A stretch of 64,000 nt of DNA from Streptomyces sp. NBC_00582 (GCF_036345155.1 NZ_CP107772.1:4278001-4342000); one strand, 5' to 3'. Shown: positions 41,439-50,580, numbered from the stretch's first letter. Program-made: numbers and translations. The notes: a model not told the origin generated them from the letters alone.

Positions 41439-43115
41439 CTACTTCAGCTCGCACACCACCAGGGGTGTCCTCGGCCTGAGCGGCGGGCACGCGTACGTCG
41501 CCTGTACGCGCCTGCGCAGGTCCGCGTCGACGTACGCCAGCCGGAACCATGCCCGGTCGAGGATCGCGTAGGGCGCCGGGTCGTGGTCGACGCAGTCGGC
41601 GTTCTCCTTGAAGGACTTCAGGTCGGCGACGTCCGGGATGAAGCGGGTGCGCTGCAGGAACGTGGCGATCGGGTAGCGGCACTGGGCCGGGTGGTCGACG
41701 TAGTACACCGTGTCGCCGAAGGCCAGGTAGAGCACCTTGGCGCCCGCCGGGAGCTGTGCGCGCAGCCTGTCGGCGTCCTTCTGCTTGATCTCGGCGTTCC
41801 GGTGGAACGTGGTGTTGGTCGAGGACACCCTGCCGTACTGGGCCAGGTGCGGGGAGCTCGGCCAGATCGGTCCGGCGAGCAGGACGACCCCGGCGAGGGC
41901 GACCGGTGCCAGGGAGCGCCGGGGCAGTCCCGTGAGCCGGGTGTCGGCCAGCGCGGCGAGCAGGGCGACCAGCCCGAGCACCCACATGGCGGCCGGGCGC
42001 TGGAGCCCGTGCGGGAGCCGGGTGTAGAGCGCGGGCAGGGTGCCGTACAGCAGGGACACCGCGCCGAAGCACCACGGCGGCCGCCGCGCACCGCCCACCG
42101 CGAGACCCCAGAGGGCGGCGGCGAATACGGTGAGCTGGACGGCGTGGTACGGGAACCAGTTGCCCTGGACGATCACCACGGCCAGCGAGCCGAAGCCGAT
42201 GAGCACGGCGATCGTCAGCAGTTCCAGGCGGCGGGCGCGCCCCTGGACGCGGGTGAGGAGGAGCAGCAGGGCGCCGGGCAGGAGCAGCAGCACCGGGGTG
42301 AGGATCGACCGGTCGGCGAGGAACTCGAAGGACCGGTGCAGGACGAAGCCCGGCCGGATGCCGGTGCGGCTGAGGGCGGACTGGTTGATCTGCGGCATGT
42401 CGTGCGTCCACTGCAGCTCGTGCGAGCCGGCGAGGACGCTCAGTCCGAAGAGCAGGACCGCGCCGGGTACGGCGACCAGGGCGACGCGGATCGCCCGGCC
42501 GCGGTCGGCGGCCCACAGGATGAGGACGCCGAAGGCGGCGGTGGAGGCGGTGGAGTACTTCATCATCACCGCGAGGCCGAGCGGCAGCGCGGCGAGCAGG
42601 GCCGCCGGCCACGCGGTGCGGACCCCGAGGGCGGCGGCGACGCCGAACACCGTCAGGACGACCGCCGTCCACTCCGGCTGGAGGAAGTCGGTGCGGGGGG
42701 CGAGGACCAGGACGAGTCCGGTGGCGCCCGCGGTGAGGGCGGCCTCGCGCGGGGTGATCCGGCGCAGGAGTGCCGTGTGGAGGGCGAAGGCCGCCGCCGC
42801 CACGAGGAGCGCGCCCTCGGCCTCGATGACCGTCTCCCGTACGACCACGCCGCCGGAGGTGGGCAGGTCCAGCAGGGCGATGAACCACCGGTAGAAGAAA
42901 GGGCGGTGGGTGAAGACCTCGGACGGCGAGTAGCCGGCCTCGCCGCCGAGGCGCAGGGCCGCGAGCACGTACTGGAGGTCGCCCGTCAGACGCCGGGTGA
43001 GGACGGTGTACACGACGGCCGCCGCGGCCGGGGCCGCGACCACCGGCCACCACAGGGGTGACCGGCGGGCGCGCGGGGCGGGCGGCGCGTCGACCGGGGC
43101 GGTCGTCGTCGCCAT
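41439..43115 (-). CDS. Polytopic membrane glycosyltransferase (GT-C type)
   Basis: A 558-residue integral membrane protein with about 11-12 hydrophobic segments starting at ATG 43115. An acidic loop after the first TM (GDLQYVLAALRLGG...HRPFFYRWFIALLDLP) resembles the catalytic loop of lipid-linked-sugar GT-C enzymes such as ArnT or arabinofuranosyltransferases. The last 130 residues are an extracytoplasmic domain with paired Cys (DHPAQCRYP, ENADCVDHD). It would use polyprenyl-phosphate sugars on the outer face. The adjacent gene stops 4 bp before its start. Confidence 0.82.
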   Translation of the reverse strand: MATTTAPVDAPPAPRARRSPLWWPVVAAPAAAAVVYTVLTRRLTGDLQYVLAALRLGGEAGYSPSEVFTHRPFFYRWFIALLDLPTSGGVVVRETVIEAEGALLVAAAAFALHTALLRRITPREAALTAGATGLVLVLAPRTDFLQPEWTAVVLTVFGVAAALGVRTAWPAALLAALPLGLAVMMKYSTASTAAFGVLILWAADRGRAIRVALVAVPGAVLLFGLSVLAGSHELQWTHDMPQINQSALSRTGIRPGFVLHRSFEFLADRSILTPVLLLLPGALLLLLTRVQGRARRLELLTIAVLIGFGSLAVVIVQGNWFPYHAVQLTVFAAALWGLAVGGARRPPWCFGAVSLLYGTLPALYTRLPHGLQRPAAMWVLGLVALLAALADTRLTGLPRRSLAPVALAGVVLLAGPIWPSSPHLAQYGRVSSTNTTFHRNAEIKQKDADRLRAQLPAGAKVLYLAFGDTVYYVDHPAQCRYPIATFLQRTRFIPDVADLKSFKENADCVDHDPAPYAILDRAWFRLAYVDADLRRRVQATYACPPLRPRTPLVVCELK

Positions 43116-43119
43116 GCGG

Positions 43120-45438
43120 TCAGCCGCCCAGGAGGGTGCGCAGGTCGGCGGCGTTGGCCTCGGTGACCTTCCACAGCTCCTGCTGGCGGCCGTGCACGTC
43201 GGCGACCGTGCGGTCGTGATCGGCGAGCAGGTCGCGGGAGCGTTCGACGAGGAGCGCGGCAAGGTTGCGGTCGTGCACCGAGACACCCCACTCGGGGCGG
43301 TCGATGTCACGCAGGAAGTACGCCATCTTGGGGTGCGAGATGAGGCTGATGATCGGGGTGCCGCAGCCGAACGGGATCATGCCCGCGTGGCCGCGCATGC
43401 CGATGACCAGCCTGGTGCGGGCGTACAGGTCGCGAATTTCGTCGTTGTCGAAGTCGTACATCGGGACGACGGGCAGCGAGACGCCGTGTTCGCGGCGCAG
43501 GTCGAAGGCGATCTTCTCGTCGTCGAGGGAGTGCGCCACGCACTGCACGTCGGCCAGTTCGCGCAGGCCCTCGACGGCCTTGGCCATCTGGGCGAGGAAG
43601 TAGCCGTAGTCGTGGCCGAAGCGCAGGCCCGCGCGGTCGTAGGCGGCGTTGACCAGGATGGTGTCGTCGCGGCGCGCGGGGTCCTGCCAGCCGTCGACGA
43701 GGTGGCGGGTGACGGTGGTGGGGCAGGGCTGGAAGCGGACCTTGTCGTGGAGGTGGGCGGGGAGCATCGCCCGGACCTTCTCGATGGAGCCGTGGTTGCG
43801 CAGACCGAAGAACGAGGACTTCTCGACGAGGAGCCGCAGCGACTCGCGGAAGCGGTGGGCGCGGTAGGACTGGCCGTCGAAGGCGTTGAAGCCGACGGCG
43901 TAGACCGCGATCGGGACCTCGATGCCCCGCAGCATCTCGTCGGGGACGTTCCACTGCCAGGCGCTGTTGCCGTTGGGCATGGTGTCCGGGATGAAGAGGC
44001 CGCCGCCGCCGATGACCAGGCCGCGGCGGGCGTTGACGCGCTCCAGGGCGGCCTCGTCGAAGAGGCGGTGGGCGTGGACGGAGTGCCAGCGGCGGGAGGT
44101 GGTGTCGCGGTCGAAGCCGAGACGGACGCTCTCCGGGAGGAGCTTGTCGCCGGCGTTGCCCTGGCGGTCCATGTAGAACGCGACGTGGGCGAGCTGGTCC
44201 TCGGGGCGGCCCGCGGGCTGGGCCGGGATGCCGGTGGTGCGCTGGTGCCAGATGCGGCTGGCGCGGTGGGTCGGGTCGACGGTGAGGCCGGCGGTGGCGT
44301 ACTGGCGGGCCTGGGCGTCGTCGCCGTGCACCCAGGCGATCTGGGCGAGCCGGGAGAAGGCGGTGGCGGCCCGGTTGGGGGCGGCGGTGGCGAGGTGGAG
44401 CTGTGCCTTGGCCTCCTCGTAGCGGGAGACGCTCATCAGGGCGTTGCCGTACACCTCGTGCGGCCAGGCCTCGTCGACCGGCAGGTGCACGCGCTCCAGG
44501 ATGTCGACGGCGGCCTGGAAGTCGCCGGCGCCGATGTGGGCGAGGGCGACCTTGCGGGCGGTGTCGACGTCGCCGGTGCGCTCGACGTGCGGGGTGCCGT
44601 AGTGGACGAGCAGGTCGTGGTGGAGGGTGTCGCCGGCTTCCAGGTAGGCGGCGTGGAGTTCGGCGTCGGTGAGCTCGAACTCGGCCCAGCGCTCCTGGGC
44701 GAGCCCGTAGCCGGCCTCGCCGCCCTGCCAGGGCTTGTGGCGGCCGGTGAAGTGCAGGACGGCGACGTCGTCCGGGACGGGGAGGTCGCCGGAGAGGCGG
44801 CGCTTGACGTAGTTGTACGTGGGGTCGAGGTCGACGAAGTCGCCGTCGAGGAGGGCGTTGAGGATGCCCTGGTCGTGCTTGTCGAGCTCGTAGGTGCCGC
44901 TGCGGCCGATCGCGTCGATCTTCGCGCAGAACGCGTCGGTGAGGTACTCCTTCTGGATGACGAGGAGACCGCTGTTGAGCATGCGGGTCTTGTCGCCGTA
45001 GAAGAACTGGGGGACGGCGGCGAGGCCGTGGCGCAGCGACAGCAGGTCGTTGATCGGGCCGAGGACCACCATGTCGGTGTCCAGGGTGATCACGGTGTCG
45101 TAGTCGCGGATCCGGAAGACGTCGAGGATGAAGTACGCCTTGCGGACGAGGTAGTTGTCCTGGTCGCCCTTGACGTAGGAGTCGTAGTGGTCGGCGTCCA
45201 CCCGGCGGAACCGCACGCGCGGGTGCAGAGCGCGGATCGCGGCGACGGAGGCGGGGCGCAGGTCGTCGTGGAGGACGAGGAAGTCCTCGCAGACGTCCGG
45301 GTTGGACAGTGCGAGGGAGCGCAGCAGGACGAGGAAGCCGGGCAGGTAGTTCTCGTCGACGAAGCTCGCGAAGGCGATGCGCCGCTTGCCGGTGAGGGCG
45401 GAGGCGTCGGTGGCGGGGGCCGGTGTGGAAGTGGTCAT
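43120..45438 (-). CDS. GT8 glycosyltransferase fused to a polysaccharide pyruvyl transferase
   Basis: A 772-residue protein. Residues about 20-260 are GT8-like: IAFASFVDENYLPGFLVLLR, VITLDTDMVVLG with the metal-binding DxD, MLNSGLLVIQ, and the late HFTGRHKPW. Residues about 280-410 are helical, TPR-like (DFQAAVDILERVHLPVDEAW, SRYEEAKAQLHLATAAPN). From about 430 to the end it matches pyruvyl transferases of the WcaK/CsaB type (PF04230): NAGDKLLPESVRLGF, VIGGGGLFIPDT, VIGMRGHAGMIPFGCGTP. It could add a sugar and put a pyruvate ketal on the polymer. ATGA overlaps the GT29-like gene. Confidence 0.87.
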   Translation of the reverse strand: MTTSTPAPATDASALTGKRRIAFASFVDENYLPGFLVLLRSLALSNPDVCEDFLVLHDDLRPASVAAIRALHPRVRFRRVDADHYDSYVKGDQDNYLVRKAYFILDVFRIRDYDTVITLDTDMVVLGPINDLLSLRHGLAAVPQFFYGDKTRMLNSGLLVIQKEYLTDAFCAKIDAIGRSGTYELDKHDQGILNALLDGDFVDLDPTYNYVKRRLSGDLPVPDDVAVLHFTGRHKPWQGGEAGYGLAQERWAEFELTDAELHAAYLEAGDTLHHDLLVHYGTPHVERTGDVDTARKVALAHIGAGDFQAAVDILERVHLPVDEAWPHEVYGNALMSVSRYEEAKAQLHLATAAPNRAATAFSRLAQIAWVHGDDAQARQYATAGLTVDPTHRASRIWHQRTTGIPAQPAGRPEDQLAHVAFYMDRQGNAGDKLLPESVRLGFDRDTTSRRWHSVHAHRLFDEAALERVNARRGLVIGGGGLFIPDTMPNGNSAWQWNVPDEMLRGIEVPIAVYAVGFNAFDGQSYRAHRFRESLRLLVEKSSFFGLRNHGSIEKVRAMLPAHLHDKVRFQPCPTTVTRHLVDGWQDPARRDDTILVNAAYDRAGLRFGHDYGYFLAQMAKAVEGLRELADVQCVAHSLDDEKIAFDLRREHGVSLPVVPMYDFDNDEIRDLYARTRLVIGMRGHAGMIPFGCGTPIISLISHPKMAYFLRDIDRPEWGVSVHDRNLAALLVERSRDLLADHDRTVADVHGRQQELWKVTEANAADLRTLLGG

Positions 45439-46916
45439 CGCAGGGAAATCCTCATGCCGGAGACGTTCTGGGCCCGTTCCATGACCCACGCCTTCTCGCT
45501 GCCGTATTCGTGCACGTTGGTGATGGCCAGCTTCATCGCCTCGGGGAGGCGGTAGGCGCCGCTCTCGTAGAAGTCGAAGCCGATCAGGTCGAGCGTGGGG
45601 CTGACGTCGAGGTGGTCGAGCAGCCAGAGCATGTTGAAGCCGGAGGTGGGGATGGCCGCGAACTGCTCGGTGGTCCAGCCGCCGATGGTGCGCACGGGCC
45701 AGCGCAGCGACTCGTCGTTGACGTGGGTCTGGGCGCCGGGGATCAGCTTGTTGCGGACCGAGTACTTCCAGTCGGGCGAGCTGCCGCTGAAGACGAGCCG
45801 GGTGTCGACGGGCTTGTCCCAGTTGTAGTTGTGCTTGTGGATGGTGACGTGGATGTCGGTCTTCCTGCCGGTGTGCGCGGCGTCGATGCGGTACGAGTTG
45901 AAGCGCACGACGAGGTCGTAGGCATCGATGTCGTGACCGAGGCCGCTCTCGCCGACCGTGCCCGAGTTGGCGACGAGGCAGATCGACTTGCCGGCGATCC
46001 GGTTGCGGAACTCGCCGAGGCTGAGCCACTGCACGCCCCCGAACAGGGGGTCGGGGACCGGGCCGCGCATCCGGTTGCGCCGGGAGTCGGCGTACAGGGC
46101 GAGGGCCTGGGTGAGCTCGGCGGTGGGCCGGGACTGCGCGCCGGTGGCGAGGTCGAGGTAGTGGGCGAGGGCTTCCTGGACCTGGTCCTCGGGGGCGCCC
46201 TCGCGGTCCAGCGCGATCAGCGCGCCGACCAGGCGGGCCCTGGCGCCGGACGGGTCGCCGGCGGCGTGCGCGGCGAGGCCCTCGGCCCAGACGTCGGTGG
46301 CGGGGCCGGTGGCGAAGTCGGCGGAGTCCGGGACGGTGCGCCGGAGCAGGCTCAGCAGTTCGGTGCGGGCCTTGGTGGCGGCGTGGATGCCGTCGACGCG
46401 GGCGCGGACGCCGAAGCCGTCCTCCTTGGTGAGCTCGAGGTAGCGCTCGTAGGCCTCGGCGGCCTCGTCGGGCAGGCCGAGGGCCTCCAGGATCCGGCCG
46501 CGCAGCCGCCAGCCGGCGCGGGAGTTGCGGCGCTGGTGGAGGATCGTGTCGGTGAGGGTCAGGGTGAGGTTCAGCTCGTCGTCGTAGGCGCAGACGACGG
46601 CCTTGTTGCCGACGTTGAGCAGGGCGTCGAGGACCTCGTTGCCGAGGTTGCCGCCGCTGCCGGTCGCGGCGGCCTTGGTGCGCCGGAGCAGACCGGCGGC
46701 GGTGGGCGCGGGCGTGGACTGCTCCTGGGTGGCCCACAGGGCGAGGAGCTGGCGCAGCGACTCGGCGAGCGCCTGGCGGCGGGGGTCGAGGCTGCCGACG
46801 AGCTTGCCGCTGTGCACCGAGCAGGCGCGCAGGCAGTCCTCGAGCGAGACCGGGGATGGCGCTGACGAGGGCCTTTGCGGCCTGGTGTCTGACCCTCTGC
46901 TGCGGACCCTCGTCAT
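45435..46916 (-). CDS. GT29 (eukaryotic-type) sialyltransferase-like protein with helical N-terminus
   Basis: A 493-residue protein starting at ATG 46916 (AGGAGAACC upstream). The first 300 residues are helical and TPR-like (EAYERYLELTKEDGF). The C-terminal 190 residues carry GT29 sialylmotifs. Motif L is GKSICLVANSGTVGESGLGH (309-328) with DAYDLVVRFN. Motif S is PTSGFNMLWLLDHL (423-436) with LDLIGFDFY, and motif VS is H469-x4-E474. GT29 enzymes transfer sialic acid from CMP-sialate. Together with NeuB/NeuA genes nearby this is a coherent prediction. Direct function in bacteria is little studied, and this one may transfer Kdn. Confidence 0.8.
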   Translation of the reverse strand: MTRVRSRGSDTRPQRPSSAPSPVSLEDCLRACSVHSGKLVGSLDPRRQALAESLRQLLALWATQEQSTPAPTAAGLLRRTKAAATGSGGNLGNEVLDALLNVGNKAVVCAYDDELNLTLTLTDTILHQRRNSRAGWRLRGRILEALGLPDEAAEAYERYLELTKEDGFGVRARVDGIHAATKARTELLSLLRRTVPDSADFATGPATDVWAEGLAAHAAGDPSGARARLVGALIALDREGAPEDQVQEALAHYLDLATGAQSRPTAELTQALALYADSRRNRMRGPVPDPLFGGVQWLSLGEFRNRIAGKSICLVANSGTVGESGLGHDIDAYDLVVRFNSYRIDAAHTGRKTDIHVTIHKHNYNWDKPVDTRLVFSGSSPDWKYSVRNKLIPGAQTHVNDESLRWPVRTIGGWTTEQFAAIPTSGFNMLWLLDHLDVSPTLDLIGFDFYESGAYRLPEAMKLAITNVHEYGSEKAWVMERAQNVSGMRISLR

Positions 46917-47114
46917 GGTTCTCCTGGTCTTATGAAAAACGTATTGACGTACTGAAACCTGGTGAGGTTGGGAGAACGTAAGAAAGGAAAACGACGCTCA
47001 GGTGAACCCCTCGGAACAGAGGAGCGAATGCTGAGGCTGTCGAACAGAAGTTTCGCGGGTGACGCCATAGGGTCCACATGGACGGCACTCATCCGCATTC
47101 CCAGGGACACCCGC

Positions 47115-48239
47115 GTGACACAGACGGTCGTGAACACGACACAAGGAAGCCGCACGGTCGCCACCCCGACGTCGGCACCGCGCGGCGGCCGGCTGCGCGC
47201 GCTGGACGGTCTGCGGCTGATCGCGGCCCTGATGGTGGCCTGCTACCACTACGGCGGCCGGGGCGGTGACATCACCCGCGCCTGGGGCACCTCGGCGTCC
47301 AAGATCTTCCCGACCCTGCACACCCCGTTCGCTTACGGCTGCCTGGGCGTCCAGGTCTTCTTCGTGATCAGCGGTTTCGTCATCTGCATGAGCGGCTGGG
47401 GCCGCCCGCTGCGCTCCTTCTTCGCCTCCCGCGTGGCCCGGCTGATGCCCGCGTACTGGGTGGCGGTCCTGCTGGTGACGGCCGTCTTCGCGCTGCCGGT
47501 GGTCGTCTACGACGCCGTCTCGCCCAGTGACGTCCTGGTGAACCTGACCCTGCTTCAGCAGCCGCTGGGCGTGGACCGGGTGCTGGGCGTGGACTGGACG
47601 CTGTGGGCGGAGGTCCGCTTCTACGCGCTGTTCGCGCTGTGCGTGGTCCTGCCGGGCGCGAACCGGCGCCGGGTGATCCTGTTCTGCGCCGGCTGGATCC
47701 TCGCGGCGGCGATCGCGCAGGGCGCGCACCAGCCGCTGCTCGACATCGTGCTGATGCCGGAGTACGCCCCGTTCTTCGTCGGCGGGGTCGGCCTCTACCT
47801 GGTCCACCGCGACCGCCGGGACCCCTACGCCTGGGGGATCACCGGGGTGAGCTTCCTGATCGGCCAGCACTACGCGGTCCGCAGCCTGTGGAACGTCTCC
47901 GACCCGAACGCCTTCGCCCACCGCACCTCGTACGGCATCGTCGCGGTCGTCGCCTTCGGGTTCGTCGCCGTCGGGGCGATCGCGCTGGGGTGGCTGGACC
48001 GGGTGAACTGGGGCGGGCTGACGGTGGCGGGCGCGCTGACGTACCCGTTCTACCTGGTGCACGAGCACCTGGGCTGGGTCGTGGTCGCGGCCCTGCACCG
48101 CCGCCTCGGAGTCCCCTCCTACGCCACCTTCCTGCTGACGATCGCGTCGATGCTGCTGCTGGCGTACGCGATGAACAAACTGGTGGAGGACCGGCTCACG
48201 CCGAGACTGCGGAAGGCGTTGACGACCCCCCGTCAGTGA
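47115..48239 (+). CDS. Acyltransferase 3 family membrane protein
   Basis: A 374-residue protein with about ten TM helices. GTG 47115 is chosen because upstream in-frame codons (ATG 47028) are rich in rare AGA/ATA/ACA. Family signs are LRALDGLRLIAALMVACYHY, YGCLGVQVFFVISGFVICMS (with the catalytic-type His earlier), FFASRVARLMPAYW and WTLWAEVRFYALFA. Such enzymes O-acetylate surface sugars. It is divergent from the GT29-like gene and probably decorates the same glycan. Its 3' end overlaps the convergent TetR gene by 7 bp. Confidence 0.87.
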   Translation: MTQTVVNTTQGSRTVATPTSAPRGGRLRALDGLRLIAALMVACYHYGGRGGDITRAWGTSASKIFPTLHTPFAYGCLGVQVFFVISGFVICMSGWGRPLRSFFASRVARLMPAYWVAVLLVTAVFALPVVVYDAVSPSDVLVNLTLLQQPLGVDRVLGVDWTLWAEVRFYALFALCVVLPGANRRRVILFCAGWILAAAIAQGAHQPLLDIVLMPEYAPFFVGGVGLYLVHRDRRDPYAWGITGVSFLIGQHYAVRSLWNVSDPNAFAHRTSYGIVAVVAFGFVAVGAIALGWLDRVNWGGLTVAGALTYPFYLVHEHLGWVVVAALHRRLGVPSYATFLLTIASMLLLAYAMNKLVEDRLTPRLRKALTTPRQ

Positions 48240-48916
48240 ATTCCCGGTGAAGTGCGGGGCGCTTCTCGGGAAACCCCGTACCGCGCCGCGATTCCCGCGA
48301 TGACGATCTCCAATCCCTCCTCGAAATGCCGCGCGTAATCGGTGAAGATCTCCGCGCCCGCGCGGGCCGTCAGCGGGAAGTCGGCGAGCAGCCGGGCGCG
48401 TTCCTCGATGTCGTAGCCCTCGCGCCGCTCGTCCGGCAGCGGCTGCACGCCCTGCTCCTCGATGACGAACCCGATGGTGTACGAGTACGCCGTCGACGAC
48501 GCCCGGACGGCCTGCCCCAGGGTGAACCCGGCGGCCGTGAACAGCCGCAGGTCGTCCTCCATCCGGTGGGCGTGGTCGGTGCCGGTGAAGCGTGAGCCGC
48601 TGAAGACCCGGGCGCCGTCGCGATAGGTGAGCAGGGCCTCGCGCAGCCCGTGGTTGGCCTTGCGCATCCGCTCCTGCCACCGGTCGCGCGGGTCGAGGGC
48701 GGCCCCGGCGACCATCCGCCGGTACATCTCGGTGGCCATCTCGTCGAGCAGCGCCTGCTTGTCCTTGAAGTGCCAGTACAGGGCGGGCGCCTTGACGTCC
48801 AGCGCGGCGGCGATCGCGCGCAGGGTCAGGCCGTCCAGGCCGGTCTCGTTCAGCAGGGCGAGGGCGGTGCGGGCGACGCGCTCGCGGTCGAGGGGGGCTC
48901 GTCGTTCCGTGGTCAC
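48233..48916 (-). CDS. TetR-family repressor (TetR_C type)
   Basis: A 227-residue regulator with GTG start 48916. The HTH is RVARTALALLNETGLDGLTL with AIAAALDVKAPALYWHFKDK. The C-terminal domain (LLDEMATEMYRRM, TAYSYTIGFVIEEQ) belongs to the tetracycline-repressor type. It is divergent from an FAD monooxygenase. Two near-identical palindromes in the 70-bp intergenic region are its likely operators, so it probably represses both genes until a ligand, perhaps a drug, binds. Confidence 0.93.
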   Translation of the reverse strand: MTTERRAPLDRERVARTALALLNETGLDGLTLRAIAAALDVKAPALYWHFKDKQALLDEMATEMYRRMVAGAALDPRDRWQERMRKANHGLREALLTYRDGARVFSGSRFTGTDHAHRMEDDLRLFTAAGFTLGQAVRASSTAYSYTIGFVIEEQGVQPLPDERREGYDIEERARLLADFPLTARAGAEIFTDYARHFEEGLEIVIAGIAARYGVSREAPRTSPGIH

Positions 48917-48925
48917 GCTTGACAG

Positions 48926-48940
48926 CTTAACGCCGTTAAG
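48926..48940. promoter_or_regulatory. TetR operator 1
   Basis: CTTAACGCCGTTAAG, a dyad CTTAAC-N3-GTTAAG 10 bp upstream of the tetR-like start. Confidence 0.85.
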
Positions 48941-48962
48941 GCCACTCTCGTGACCGACGGCA

Positions 48963-48977
48963 CTTAACAGCGTTAAG
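48963..48977. promoter_or_regulatory. TetR operator 2
   Basis: CTTAACAGCGTTAAG, the same dyad as operator 1, 37 bp away. It overlaps the SD of the monooxygenase gene, so binding also covers its translation start region in DNA. Confidence 0.85.
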
Positions 48978-48986
48978 GAGACGGTG

Positions 48987-50330
48987 ATGCGACACACCGA
49001 CGTACTGATCGTGGGCGCGGGCCCGACCGGGCTCACCCTCGGCATCGACCTGGCCCGGCGCGGGGTGGACGCGCTGGTCGTGGAACGCGGCGCGACCCTC
49101 GCCCCGGGCTCCCGCGGCAAGGGCCTGCAACCGCGCACCCTGGAGATCTACGAGGATCTGGGCGTCCTCGACGCGGTCCTCACCGTCGGCGGCCCCTACC
49201 CGGTCGGCATGATCTGGCGGGACGGGAAGCAGACCGGCGAGCACGAGATGTTCGACCCGGCCGAGGACGGCGAGGAGGGCTCCCGCTTCACCGCCCCGTG
49301 GATGGTCCCGCAGTGGCGCAACCAGGAGATCCTGCGGGCACGGCTGGCGGAACTCGGCGGCCGGATCGCCTTCGGTTACGAGCTGACGGGGATCGAGCAG
49401 GACGGCGAAGGGGTCACGGCGCACTTCGCCTCCGGGGAGCCGGTACGCGCCCGGTACGCGGTCGCCGCCGACGGGGGCCGCTCGGCGGTGCGCCGGGCGC
49501 TGGGCATCGGCATGACCGGCGAGACGGTCGACCCGGACCCGCTGCTCGTGGCGGACGTACGGATCACGGGCCTGGAGCGGACCTGGTGGCACGTCTTCCC
49601 GCCGGCCGGGGAGGGCGCGGGCTTCCTGGCGCTGTGCCCGCTGGCCGGGACGGAGGACTTCCAGCTGGTGGCGCAGTTCCCGGACGGCACCGATCCGGCG
49701 CCCCTGCTGTCCCTGGCCGGGGTCCGCGCGGTGATCGCCGAGCGCACCCACCTCGACCCCGGGGACGTGACCGAGGTGGGCTGGTCCTCGAACTTCCGCC
49801 CCCGCGCCGCCCTGGCGGACCGCTTCCGCGAGGGCCGCGTCTTCCTCGCCGGGGACGCGGCGCACGTCCACTCCCCCGCCGGCGGCCAGGGCCTGAACAC
49901 GAGCGTCCAGGACGCGTACAACCTGGGCTGGAAGCTGGGCGCGGTGCTGAGCGCACGGTCCCCGGAGTCCCTCCTGGACACCTACGAGGAGGAGCGCCGC
50001 CCCAACGCCGCGGCCATGCTGGGCCTGTCGACGGCCATCCACCGGGGCGAGGCCCGCAGGGGACCGAGGACCCGCCAACTGGGCCTGACCTACCGGGAGT
50101 CGTCGCTGAGCGAGGAGACCCGCCCGGCCCCGGGCGAGATCCGGGCGGGCGACCGCATGCCCGACCTGACCGTCGACGGAACACGCCTCTTCGACCGCCT
50201 GCGGGGCCCCGACTGGACGGTGCTCACCCTGTCGGACGGTGTCTTCCTGGTCCGCCCGGACGGCCATGTGGGATGGGCGGGCGAGACGGAGACCGGCATG
50301 GCGGACTACCGGGCACGCGTGGGCTGCTGA
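48987..50330 (+). CDS. FAD-dependent aromatic monooxygenase
   Basis: A 447-residue class A flavoprotein hydroxylase starting at ATG 48987 (AAGGAG six bases upstream). FAD-binding GAGPTG is near the N-terminus (VLIVGAGPTGLTLG). The DG motif is VAADGGRSAVRRALG and the GD motif is FLAGDAAHVHSPAGGQGLN. A short thioredoxin-like C-terminal region follows (FDRLRGPDWTVLTL). The arrangement with TetR and the sequence type resemble antibiotic-inactivating or polyketide-tailoring monooxygenases. The substrate is unknown. Confidence 0.9.
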   Translation: MRHTDVLIVGAGPTGLTLGIDLARRGVDALVVERGATLAPGSRGKGLQPRTLEIYEDLGVLDAVLTVGGPYPVGMIWRDGKQTGEHEMFDPAEDGEEGSRFTAPWMVPQWRNQEILRARLAELGGRIAFGYELTGIEQDGEGVTAHFASGEPVRARYAVAADGGRSAVRRALGIGMTGETVDPDPLLVADVRITGLERTWWHVFPPAGEGAGFLALCPLAGTEDFQLVAQFPDGTDPAPLLSLAGVRAVIAERTHLDPGDVTEVGWSSNFRPRAALADRFREGRVFLAGDAAHVHSPAGGQGLNTSVQDAYNLGWKLGAVLSARSPESLLDTYEEERRPNAAAMLGLSTAIHRGEARRGPRTRQLGLTYRESSLSEETRPAPGEIRAGDRMPDLTVDGTRLFDRLRGPDWTVLTLSDGVFLVRPDGHVGWAGETETGMADYRARVGC

Positions 50331-50580
50331 TGCGGCAGAGCCGACACGGGTTCCATCCGCAGCCGCCGGACCGGCCAGGGGGAGGGCTCGGTTCTCGGCC
50401 TTCTCGGTGCGGTGCAGTGCGTGGCGAGGGCCCAGGTTCCGGGCGGCGTACGCGTCGAAGGCGGCCGCGTCGGACGGCCGGCAGATCGTCCGGTACGGGC
50501 TCCGGGACGAGGCCCGCGAGACAGGTGGGAAGGTCGACGACTCCGACCATGGGGACGAGTGTCACATAGGGGTTCACCTG

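Noticed and set aside
47028..47114. ATG 47028 as start of the acyltransferase
   Set aside because: The codons between 47028 and 47115 use AGA, ATA, ACA and ATT freely, unlike coding sequence here, and the SD spacing is only three bases.
50224..50577. Small minus-strand ORF overlapping the monooxygenase 3' end
   Set aside because: Proline/arginine-rich shadow composition without SD or family similarity.
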